Below are positions 22,757-35,526 of a stretch of DNA of 64,000 nucleotides, piece after piece; position 1 is the stretch's first letter, and each line of letters opens with the position of its first letter. The position numbers and the translations under genes were made by a program. The stretch covers positions 15,002,955 through 15,066,954 of the forward strand of contig CM029369.1 in assembly GCA_017165825.1 (NCBI GenBank). The letters run 5' to 3'. Source of the DNA: Hepsetus odoe (taxonomy: Eukaryota; Chordata; Actinopteri; Characiformes; Hepsetidae). The notes below the pieces were generated by a model. It was not told the DNA's origin, did not search any database, and was given only the letters and a program-made list of their open reading frames with translations.

Positions 22757-25700
22757 ATGCAGGGGGAAGAGCTCCTGGCTGACTGTGAGGCAGCTTGTGT
22801 AGAAACACAGAGATGGATGGAGGTAAAAGCTTCTCATCTTAAGATGATGTTCTTTGAGCTTGCCTACGAAAAACAGTTTCTATAAATGTATCTGTTGAAT
22901 AGCCTGAGCAAGCAAAGCAAAGCAATTTCCAAGCAAAATGTGGCAATTTATGTCATTATTTAATTTCATGATTTTTCCCCAAAGAACAGTGCAAGAAAAA
23001 ATTTAGTGCCATCTTTTGCTCTCGGCTCACTTTCTGCTCTTTAATTTTGAAATTTGTGATTTCTAGACATCCTACACACCATTACCTTCACTTACAGTGT
23101 TATTCTGGGTTTTTTTTTTTTTTTTTACTCAAAATTCTATGCAGTCACTAAGCCATTTCATTCTATCACAGACAACCTTATGTATTATTCATTGTGGAAC
23201 TGGTGAAATGATGGATTGACTTTGTAAAATTGTGTTTAAGGTTACTAAGGCTTTGATTTGTTTCTCTCATGATTGTTCACATCTTCACATTAATTGTTGA
23301 AAGACAATTTTGCACTATTTTGCCTGTTTTGTTCTATCAAAGCATGTGACCATCTTTTATCCGCATGAAGAGTACAAATGATGTGGATTTTCCAGGTCTT
23401 GTGAATTCTTTTCCCAGCAGGAGATGGCAGGCCAGAGCACTGGCTGTAGCTAAACAAATATTGTTCTTATTTCAAGAGGAGTGAATCTGAATGCTTTCTC
23501 TGTGACATCAGCCCTTCACACTTACACACTGGTTCATTGTCATGGGCAGTGGGCCTTGGCAGGGCCATTTCAGAGCAGCCTGGTGCTGATTACTCTCCTG
23601 TTTAGAAAGGTAATGTGTCGCCGGGGCCCTCATTTGAATGATTAACAGGTTGCCAGGCGTGAGGGCACACTTACAACAGAGCTGTAAGTGTGTGTATGTG
23701 TGCGAGAGGAAAGGGCAGGTTGTTAAAGTGGAAGGAATGGTCTGGAATCTGTCACATGCACACATTCCTTTACCAGACTCCATGGACGTGGCTTTAGACA
23801 TTCCTGTTTTGTTGCAGTGATGGATTTATTTTGTTAAGAAGCAAGTTACTGCAAAATGGCCGAGTTTAAATGGAACCAATCAGGAGAGAGATAAAAGTTT
23901 GTTATGGGCTGAGAAACAGAAAGAATAATGTAGACAATTTAAACTGGCATTAAGACATATATAGGGTAGGAAGACTCATGGTTCTCTCTCATTAGAGAAC
24001 TATTGAAATGAAAGAGAGTTATTTGAATAAAAATGTATTGTAAACACCTTGCGTACCTGATCACCTAGTTTTTAAGTGAGCAATATTGTCGGAACTTGAG
24101 AGGCTGACAGGTGCCCCTTTTAACAACAATTGTTTAAACTATTAATAACTACTGATATCAGCTCTCAGCTTTTGAAGAATAAACAACAGTTGGAAGATGA
24201 CAGAGTCACTGGGTCACAGGCCTGATGCAGTTATTGCAAGCAAGAGCTTTACAACTAAATGTTAAGTGTAAATAACCATAGTTTACTTTCACAATGTGTT
24301 CTATGTAATTTAAAATATATCTAGGTGAAAATACAAGCAAATTAAAGATGCAAAACTTATCTTTTATCTCATGTTCATCTTTTGATCTCAAACCAGATGT
24401 CTTCAGCTTTGCGGTTTCAATAGTTTTGGATGGGACCATATAATTAGTTTGCCATTAAGATGCACTATTACTTGGGATAAACGTTTGTAATGTCTCCTGT
24501 AAGAAGCTTTTAGTTTATAGTATTATATTAAGCCCTGCATGACAAATATGGTTACATGTGTTACATGTGAATCCTTCTTCTTCCTACAGTGGCTTTGTTA
24601 GGGGTCGCCACAGCAGATTAAACGCCTCCATATCTTCCTGTCTTCTGCATTTTCCTCCTTTAAACCAACTGCTTGCATGTGCTCTCTCACAACATGTTCT
24701 CTTTGGTCTTTTTCTTTTCTTCTTGCCTGGCAGTTCCATCCACAACATCCTTCTCCTAATATAATCTTTGTCTCTCCTCTGTAAATGTCCAAACCAATAC
24801 AATCTTTCCTCTCTAACTTTGCCTCCAAAACGTCCAACCTGAGCTGTCCCTCTAATATACTCATTCCTTACCCTGTCCATCCTCATCACACATAACAAAT
24901 TTTTGCATTTTTAACATCCTTAATTCTGTCTTCATCCCACTCGCTTTGATTCCTCTCCTCTCTAGCGAATATCTTCATCTCTCCAGGTTCCCCTCAAGCT
25001 ACTCTCTACTCTCACTACCGATCACAATATTATCAAAAAACAAGACAAGAATGGCAAACAAGAATGGGCTCAGCAGTGACCCTTGATGTAATCCCAGCAC
25101 AACTTTAAATGTATCAGTCACTAATACTGCAGACCTGCCACACCTGGCTTTCTCAGACCAAACCACAACTCCTCTTTAGACATCCTATCAAATGCTTTCT
25201 CCAAGTCCATAAAGACACAATGCAACTTCTTCTGACCTTCTCTATACATCACCATCATTACATGTGCTTCTATTTATTTTCTTGAAAGCAATACTGTACA
25301 GATTAATTTAATAATTTAACTTGTATTACCTGACAAGTAGTTTAAACAAGTTTTACAGCTTTTTTGCCTCACGCTGTCTAAGGACTAGATAGGTTTCACT
25401 TGTTTACTCTGAATATGTCTTGACACAATCTGACATCATTTTTGTTAAGGGCTTTAATTCTTATTCTTCACAGTTGAAATTGCTGAACTAGTATTTCTTG
25501 ACCTGGAAAGTATTTTATACCTGGCATCAGCCCTCATTAGCAATGTACCCTTTGATTGTATAAGGATTAAAATGTTTTGGCCCAATTAATGACTACATTG
25601 TGTGTGTCCACACAGCTCAGAAATCCTGGCTGCTCCTCTTTAACTGAACAGAAGCTTTGTGCTGTGGCTGTTTGGTGCTAATGTGTAACTGCTTGAGGTT

Positions 25701-28700
25701 CTTATTATGTGTCACATAATAGTTCTTTATTGCTTCTCAAGCATGTCACCTTCATCCTTTATGAAAGCACCAAAAAGGGTTCATTACACAAAGCCATAAG
25801 AGAACTATATTTGGTTCCCTACTAAAGCCTTCTTTGGTCAGTCAACTGGCATAAGAAATATGCAAGTATGAAGTTTTAATATTGAAAATTCTAAAGGATC
25901 TCTGAGTTATGTAAAGATTCTTGCATTATATTTATGTTGGTGAAGTTTTATTATGACAGCAGTGTAGATCAGTGTTCATCAGGTATGTCAGATATGTGCA
26001 GAAATTACCAAAATGGAGCTCTGTCAGGAACTTCACTATTTTTACTATTCACTATGTCACTATTTTACTATTTCACTATTTTATTATAATTGAAATACTG
26101 AGACAGTTGGTGTATAGGGATTGAAAGGGATTGAAAGCTTACATTTGATCAGCGATCTATACATTTGTTTTTTTTTTAAAAGAGTGACTGAAAACTAGGC
26201 ATACTTTCAACTGTCTACATTAAACACAAAGTGTGAAAGTAGAGGTACAAGTAATGACATATGTTAGTGGTTATAGAATGAAAATAATAAGGACAATAAT
26301 AATAATAAAGTCAATGATTGAGCAGACAGTCATTTTATTGCAGCTTTTCATAAAGAATGTATATTAAAAAGAGATGATGGTAGCAGGTGATGGTGGCTGA
26401 TGGTATCAGTGTTAATAAATTAAAATAAATTATTGTTCAGTACCTGTCTGTGAAACATTGCAATCAGTGTTTCAACTATGACATCTCAGAAAGACTGTGA
26501 AACTATGAAATCTCAGCAAGATCTATGGAGAGTTGTTGCTTTGGTTCAGAGTTGTTAACCAAGTAGAGACGGTTCCATTTACAGAACTGCTAAATAAATC
26601 CAACAGCACACAGTATGTAATTGGGAGACCCTTATTTTGTATCACATGATACTGTAGTTATTGTGGCATACATCGTTAAACCATTTACTTTAAAAGCTCT
26701 TTAAACATGCTCCATTCTCAGATACATTTAAAGCAGGGGTCACCAACATGGTGGTGGGTCACCAGGATGCCCCCAAGGACCACATGAGTCACGGACTCAT
26801 GTTCTAAAAATAGCACAAATCACCAGTGAGCAGTGTCTAAAATAAAATTTTATCCTGTTGCTATTCTCCTTTAATCACATTTGCATTTATATAGATTTGA
26901 AAATGACAATATCTAAAAAAAAGCATTTAAAACATTTATTATACATGAAGTTTAGATAAGTTTATGTAACTGGTAGCCCTTCGTATGGCTCAGTACCTGT
27001 GAAGTAGCTCTCAGTTTCAAAAAGGTTGGTGACTCCTGATTTAAAGGAATTCCTGGAAGTACTCCAGAGCCACACCAGACCACAGAAACAACTCAGTTTT
27101 TAGTGTTTGTTTGTTTGTTTGTCCATCCTGGGTGCCCATCAAGTAGCCTGAGAGATTTGGTAAGAAGCTGTATTTGTTGAATCAATAGTAACAGGAACCA
27201 AAAAGGAACAGCAGGGGTCAGTGTTTAATATCTTAATAATATAGAATTGTACATTTGGAGAATGGGAAAGGGCTTTTCTTGTTTGTGCATATCTAATTTA
27301 ACATGAATATGCACTGTACCTGTGTGTCCATACAACATTGAATTTAAAATCAGTCTGACTCCAATGTTATTTTTTAAGATTCAATCAAAAATGTATGCTT
27401 GCAAAAAAAGTAGAGACCTGAGGCCGGTCATGTTCTCTTCTTGTTTTCTGATTTATCTTGGTTTGTAATTTGCATTGTGACTAGGTCATGGCAATATGGG
27501 CCAGAATGCAGCCATTACTGTTTGTAGCACTGGAGATGTTGGTGTATGTCCTGTGAAGATTTGCATCTTAGGGAAGAGAACAAGGGAAATGAGCCACGTT
27601 CTGAGGACTTTTAGATAGCGCCTGTTAATCCCAGCTTATCCAGTCATACCTGTTCCTCTCACTCAGACCTCCTGAGACTGCCATTGCCCTGTGCCAATTT
27701 TTCTTTTTCTCTTAACAGTGGTAGTAATTATTTGTGAGTAAGGTCATATTTACTTTGAGTAAAATGAGGGTGTGTTTCTATTCTTTAGGGAAAGTATGGA
27801 AATACAAATCTGATGGGACTTCAAAGTAGACTTTAGCTCTTATTGTTCAGTTGCCAAATCATGCTGGACAGATTTGCAACCGACCTGTGCAATTTGCAAT
27901 TAAGTGATGTCTGTAATCACTCATAGTATAATTAAAATAATGTCATATTGTTCTCTTTTTTTCCTCTCCCAGTTGTGGCCAAATTCTTCTGAAATTAGGA
28001 TATTTCTTCTATGTAAGGTAACATGAAACTGTAAATACCTTATTTGCTTATTTTACTTCATATAACCTAAAAGCTCAGATACATTCAGTGAAGTCAGTTA
28101 CTCTGTAAAGTAGAAGTTTGCAGATCTATGACTAAAAACAATAACATCTGGACTGGACTATAAAAATACTTTTAACTACATTAGTATCAATGTCATCCTT
28201 TAATGTGTAGCAGTTATTTATCATCGGTCTTTGTAAGACAAATCTTTAGCACATCAAAAAGCACCTTTTCTTTTTTTGAATTTCTTTTCAGATGACATTT
28301 GCCAATGAGAGGGCATGTTGTAATCAGTGTGTATTCACAATATACAGGCTTCCCAGTGTGCTAAGCAACAACAATGGTGTTCCTCTCCTCTGTATCCTGC
28401 AGCAGTTGCTTGAGAACATTGAAAATGCATCAGGCTTTTGGTACATGCTGTACTGTCACATACTTCCAGATGCTCTGTTTTCTGTGGTTTGGCTGCTGGG
28501 CACAAGCTTCAAGTTTGCTGAGGGATGTTGGCCAAACTCAGGCAAACTGGGGGCAAGCGTAAAATCTCACTTGAATGTACATTGTACTGGAGTGCTGCTC
28601 ATGTAAGGATAGGAACTCGACGTCTGGAACATTCCTCTAATTGCACATCTTACCTTCGCTCTCAGAGGCTTTTGCTTCCTGTGTTTGTTCTCTCATACAG

Positions 28701-31700
28701 GCAGTCACTAAAAAGAAGTTTGGGAGCAGCAACTTCCGGAGTTCTCTGGAGAATGGAGCTCTCTTGTGTGGGTAAGTAATGCTTCTCTCAATAGTGAAAT
28801 AGCAACTTATTTTTTTAGTTCACTAGAAGATTTTTTTCAGTGTTTCAACTATGAAATGAGTTATGGCTTTGTGTCAGAGTTGCTAACCATGTAGAACCTG
28901 TTCCCTTTACACAACTGGTAAATAAGAATTTCAGTCAAACAACACAGTACGTTCATATGCTGTCATGCTGATAATTAGGAGAGAACTATTTTGGTCAAGT
29001 GCATAGAAAGGACAGTATAGCCAATGATGTTGTTATTGTGACATACATCATTAAACCAATATAATAAATATGTGTCATTTAAAGGCATTTCTTGTCTTTT
29101 CTCTCCAAAGTTGAATTTAAATAAGGAATTTCTGAAAATGCACCAGAGCTGCCCAGAACCAACTCAGAGTTTGAAATTATTATAATGAACATGCATGCTT
29201 TGGGTGTGTTTTTGTTATTGTATTTCCAGTGGCTTTGCTACTGTACCAAACACTGCCCTGCCCTTTCCAGTAATTCTTAACTATGGGCTTTAAAAGTGAC
29301 ATGTTTTGCCTCTTAGCATTTAAGATGTTTCAATAAATATCCATGTGAGCAAATGGAAATGGACAGTGAGAGGAAAGTGTTTAAAGGACAGTTGTAATGA
29401 ATTAAACTGCATGGCGTGTTGTGACTGAGGAGTAATATGGAGTTGCTGGGTGAGGTGGTGGGTTTACCTTGGGCTAGTGCAAGCTCAGGGCTTTTAATTT
29501 CCATATATGAACCTGACTGGATGGTTCTGAACTGACGTGTGGGCAGTAGCATCTCTGCTGATTGACATTCTGGTGTCAGATCTGTGACTCAGCACCCTCA
29601 CGATGAGCTCTGTCCATTACTGACTCTTGCCGCACTCTTTTCTAAACCCTGGGCTGCACACAACCCTCTTCTTAATTATAGTCAGCACTGAGCCACTAGT
29701 ATTTTCCACAGTGGGTAACAGAATGGGTGCCCTGCATGCAGACTGTGTGATTCTGAGATTAACTGCTTTTGTCCATATTAAAATGCCTTTGTCCATTCTG
29801 CACTGAAGATTCAAGGCTATCTAGCTAATACAGGTATAGATAATAAAGGTTTCCTAACACCAGTGTTTTAGGTATAATTTTATATTATATTATTTATTTA
29901 TTTTGCTAGCCATTTTTGTAGCATTAAATACAGTAAAGTAGCACAGTAAAGATGTTTTATTTTTTTATAAAAATACTCCCATACTGTGAGCACCACTGAT
30001 AGACTTGGTTGCCTCCCCATTGTTCCTTAATGCTGTCTACATTTGAGCATTGTGCATTCTTCAAGCAGCTTGATAACAATTTTTTCAATGGAAAATTTTG
30101 TCTATTTTTTTTCTCTCCAGTCTAGTTGACAAGATCAAGCCTGGCATTGTCAAGAGAGTTAACAGGCTTTCCACATCTATTGCTGGCCTTGTAAGTTCCT
30201 GTTTTATTTATTTTCTTTTATTTGTGGAATGCATTATATGTCCCTAGAGCTAAGCACATCAACTAACTGAACAAAAATACAGATAATTTATGTTTCACCC
30301 TTACTATTTTGCAATGATGTTAACTTTAATGTGGTATATCTTAAATCATTAGTCTCACTAAGCAAAAAATGTGCAGAATATACATATGGTGCAGTGACAC
30401 ATGGAGGAACAACGTGGTACTCTTTTACTGTGGCTGTCATTCCAATAACCAACACTTTGCATTTTTCCTTAAAGTAATTAAAGCAGTTGCTTTGCATAAA
30501 CCAGTTCGGTACATGCCCTGCATGTACCATGGCTGCTTGGCCTGAACTGTGGCAAAGCATGCAAACTCATTTGGTGCCCATTACCCTTTAAAACAGCAGG
30601 ACATTTACCAAGGTAAATCTGGATAAGCATCTTCATGTCCAACAAGCATTACAGCGGTATTTCCGTGCACTGGTTCCAAACCTTAAATTTACTGAGGATA
30701 AACTTTCAACTGAGAATCGAAATGGCAAAGTCCTTGCTAAGGCATGCTAAAGAAAACATCTCATAACATTCCCAGTTTGGAAAATACAGTTTCGCTTATT
30801 TGGACTGTTGTGAAGTTGCTATTGAATAGCTCTGTGTTGAGAGCTAAGCTAAAACGGAAATGTGTAAAGAACATGGTTATTTGTATCTAGCTTTGTTTAT
30901 GACTGGCAAAATTCATTTTTGTCATTGTCCTGTTTACAGGTATCATACACTATTTCATTCCAATATATAGGCTTTAAATTTGGTAACTCCAAGGCTCATT
31001 AGGGTGAGAGTGGAGTTCTGTGGTTAGTGAACTATTTACTGATTTTGGCTTGAGGTTCCGTCACTCTATCCACTGTTTAGTTTCAGTTTGTCCATAGATC
31101 AGTTTTCCACAGCAGAGTGCTCCATGTTCCATAAAACCTCTGAGCTGTGGTTTTCCTCTCTGTCCCACTGGATAGCTGATACTCCTTTTAACAATCTGGA
31201 GAGGAAACCTACTCTTGTGTGGTGTGCTGCTTGGCCACATTAGAAAATTTAGTCTGGATATTCTTTGCGTTGAGGTTGAGCTGAGGGATGACTGCCGGGT
31301 CTCAGAGCTTTGTAAACAAGCTATATTTGAGATGGGTAGCTATATCTGAACCATGTCTTGCCACAGTGAATATGGATTTGACAAAGTTTTTATTAGATTT
31401 TTTTCTGTAGACCACCAAACATGTTTATTTCCAGGTTAAATGAAATGGTCATATTTACTGAATTACTTTTCATTGCTCACATATATTGTATTAATATGCA
31501 TGTATTCACATCCACAAACACATTCATGTAGGTGTGACATCCATGACATCTTGCCACAGAGCACAGAGTGCACCAATTTTCATGCAGCTTTAAAAGTTAA
31601 AATTTTTAAATCAAGTGCTGTGGTCTAACAAAAATTGCTCTCTTTGGCCTCAGATTTTCTGAGGCCAAAAAAGGAGGGTTCCAGTAAAAGATCTTGTCAA

Positions 31701-34700
31701 CTGCTAAGCACTAAAGATTGGGTTTTGGGATTTTGGGTTGTGCAAGAAATGTGGACATGGAGTGAAAAAGAGTTCAAGTAAATAACAACAAATCCTGGCA
31801 CCTTATGTCCCACAGTCAGTAAAGGAAGTTGGATAGGAAAGATTGTTATAACATGCCAAATGATCCAAAACAAAAATCTCAAAATCAACTTTCAACATCT
31901 CCAAGATATAAAAGACAGAATTTTGAAAAGGTTTTTACCTTCTTAGACTTTAAATTTATTGTACATTACTTAGCAATATTTTTGCACTGCAGAGTTTCTG
32001 TAAGGGAAAGTGTAAGCAGAGAAAATTGTCAATGGGCCACATGGAAGCTGAAATATTTGGAGGTTGTGATATTAAATAAAGATGGTCTTCAGATCTAAGA
32101 GTGTTTAATCCTATGCACATTTCACATTTTATTTTTACGATATGTTAAATTCAGCACATATACTAATCGGCCACAACATAAAATTACTGACTGGTGAAGT
32201 GAATTACATTGATAAAGTTATCATAATAGCACAGATAAGACAGCAGGTGAAAAATTAGTTTCTGAAGTTGATTTGTTGGAATCAGGAAAATTGATAACCA
32301 CAAGGATCTGAGCAGCTTTGACAAGTGCCAAGTTCTGATGGCTAGGTAATTGGGAAGGAGTATCTCTAAAACGACAGGTCTTAGGAAGTGGTCCAAGGAA
32401 GGACAACCGGTGACAAGGTCCTGGGCATCCAAGTCTCTGATGCACATCAGATGTCTGGTCTAACCCCACAGAAGAGCCATTATATCACAGATTACTGAAA
32501 AAAGTTAATACTGGCCTTTTAGAATAGTGTCAGAAGCCCACAGTTCATTACAGTCTGCTTTGCATGAGACTGGACAGATGCAAATCTCGAAAAGAGTGTT
32601 CGAGAATAGTTCGAAAAACATAAAGTGTTGACTTGACCTATAAACTGGGGTGTGCTGGATAAACTAGTCTGATTAATGGAGGCCTCACCTCACATTGTGC
32701 AGGAATTAAAAAAGCTGTTACCAATGTGTTGATACCAGATACCACAGCACACCCTCAGATGTTATGTGAAGTCTATGCCTTGGCAGGTCAGAGCTGTTTT
32801 GGCAGTATGAGTGAGACTGATACAATATTAGGCAGGTGGTTTAATTTTGTTGATAGTTAACTTAATGTAGATCTTACTCCAGATTACATGGCATCACCAT
32901 AATGTCCTATCAACATGTTTTGCAAATGTAACTTAAGCAGACTAAAATGATTTATATTTGGCCAAACTGGATGACCACCGAATAATTACTTTTAAGTGGT
33001 TGACATTCCTAAGGAAAGTTTTGATTGATGGTTATGTGGAGGATTATAATTGTTGGATGGGCACAGCATTTTTGACAGGATTATGTGTGCCGACTACAAA
33101 GTCAGCGTGAGATACTTTCAGTACCATTATCTCTGCATGGCTTGGAGAGGAATTCTGAACATGGCAGAACTGGTCTTGGCTTCAAATGTTAAGCCTTCTG
33201 GAGTTTATTAAAAAAGGCCACTATGTGTGAAAAGTCAAGTTTAAACGAGGGCTTCAACTAAGCAAATTTTTAACAGATGACATTTCTCTACTAATTGAAT
33301 CCTTCCCTTACATTTTTACTTGTTTGTCCAGTTTAGGAGTGGCATGGCTGGAACAAGTGTAGTTTCATAAGTAAGTATTTTAAAGGACCTCAAAGGTCCT
33401 GTAAACAGAGCTATTAAAACTGAATATATTTTTCCCTTTAGAATATTGTTAAAGCATTGCACTGTCTCTACAATTATTTATTCATTAATTATTATGCATA
33501 AGACATAATAATTAATAAAATAATGAACATTATGTTCATAATGTCCTCTTGACAGCATGCAGTTTATTGCTTTATGAACAGGTGACAAACAGGAATACTG
33601 AAAGTATGAACTTCCTTTAAAATTTCTCATTGTTTTAAAGTGAAATAATACATTATGATGATTGAAACAGGACACTTTATTCTTGTATACTGTATTTCTT
33701 GTAATTCTTCCCTCAAACCGGTGCCCTTTGTGTAGGACAGTGACCCTTGCACTCTGTGGCAGGGCAAGACCTTTGATCCAGAATAACAGATGGTGTTTTG
33801 TAGTAATTTAAAACAAGAATATTACTGATGTCTAAGTGGAGTTGGATTCAAGAGGTTAACTCTGCTTCTGTTAATAAGCATGTTGCTGTATAAATATAGA
33901 CCAAAGCACCCCATGATTATTTCAGACCACTTTAAAACCATATACACAGGCAGGGAAGGGATGGTTTGCACAGGTTTTGTGTGATATGCAGTTGGTGGAT
34001 CAAAATGAACTAAAGAGATTTGAAATTATTTGTATCTAAAACAGCAGACTATCTTATACACTATTATTATACAGCATGTGTGATTAAGTGCATTTTAAAA
34101 AAATGGTAATTTCTGTAATAAATGGAATCCCTCATACACATTCAGATCAAGTGGGAATGCTTTAAAGCTTCAGTCATCCATCCTTTGTGTCATAGCAACT
34201 ACATGTCTCCAAAATAATCCACCCCCTGCTGTTGTCACAGGTATGCTACGATGAAAGTGAATGACAGTTTCTGGGTGTGAGAGTGCAGTTAAATTTTTGT
34301 GTTTATAAAAGGGGGCAGGGCAGGTGATTGAGACTGTATGAGTGCCTTGCATACCTAGGGGAGGGGACTTGCTGCTTATACTTGGCCTATCCCCTGACGG
34401 CAAACTCGTCCTGTGACAGTTAGGTGGACAAATCACAAAAGTTCCGCCTTCATGCTCTAGTGTCACTTTATTTGCCACCTGAAGCGTTTCCTCTCCACCC
34501 CCTCTGAGCTCACAGGAGGTCTGAACTTTGGTTGCAATGATTTCTGGACTGTGTGCCCAATGAATTCTTGCATGATTACTGCCTGACTCAGACTGTGGGT
34601 ACATATTCTCTACTGGCCGGACAACGTCAACATCTTCTTAAAGGCTTGTGCCAAGTTAGGACTTAAAAAAGCTCAACTCTTCCATCCAGGAGACTTGCAG

Positions 34701-35472
34701 GACTTATCCACACGTGTAGCTTTCAGGTAAGTTTCTATTCTCTGCTCATTTCTGTAATCAGTTTTGATCCACTGCCAGGGGGAGAACTGTTATTACCATG
34801 TAGAAACGTACTTAAATACTGTTTGTACTTCAAAGCTTGTTAAATTTTACAGATAGCCTAAGCTGCCCACATGCCTGTGTAAAATGATCTGGTGTTACTG
34901 ACCCTTGGTTTAAATTTAACTGAACCCATTATCAAATCTATGACCCCACAGTGAGTCCTGATGTGGAACAGATGCATTTTGAAAGCTTGTGTAGTAGTTG
35001 TGGCAGTATTTTTCATTTGAGCTTTTTGAATCCAACCCTAAGTCCATAATTAGGCTAATTTTGTTTGAAAAGGATAACCACCATTAAATGAAGCATTGAG
35101 TGCTCTTTTACACTACCCATGAACCTGTGGCAGAGATAATGACATGTTAAATGTAAGTCTACTCTGTTACTAGAAATTACAGAGATGACTCCCTCATATA
35201 TCACATAGTGTGCTCACTGCATGTTATTCAAGCTTTGTTGTTTTTGATTTGCTACTCTCCCGAGACTAGGGTGAAACGGACACGGCATGTTGAACAACCT
35301 GTTCAGTTTTTTTTTGCAGGTGTGTCTTTGGGAGGTAGTGGTTTTAAGCTCTGCCAGTCCCGCTCTGGCATGTTCTCTGACAGCATATCAAAATTAGTAT
35401 AGGCCTTTTCAGCAGTTAACTAAATGGGATAGATTCAACTTTTGTTCACATTCAAGTTGAGGTCCTAATTAA

Positions 35473-35526
<54 letters not shown>

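Larger units (their letters stand above)
22823..28700 (+). other. lmo7 intron 1
   Basis: 5.9-kb intron holding the retrotransposon copy at 24575-25250 and the hAT-type MITE at 26734-27038. The 22261-24400 and 25250-26700 stretches show no gene or repeat that I can name. Confidence 0.6.

Noticed and set aside
24598..24898. Small minus-strand protein genes
   Set aside because: Two overlapping frames are pieces of the retrotransposon reverse-transcriptase end, split by a frameshift.
28292..28606. Possible alternative first exon of lmo7 with 104 codons
   Set aside because: It starts after CTTTTCAG, but the product matches no known LMO7 N-terminus, and exon 1 at 22757 already joins exon 2 in frame with the conserved ETQRW sequence.
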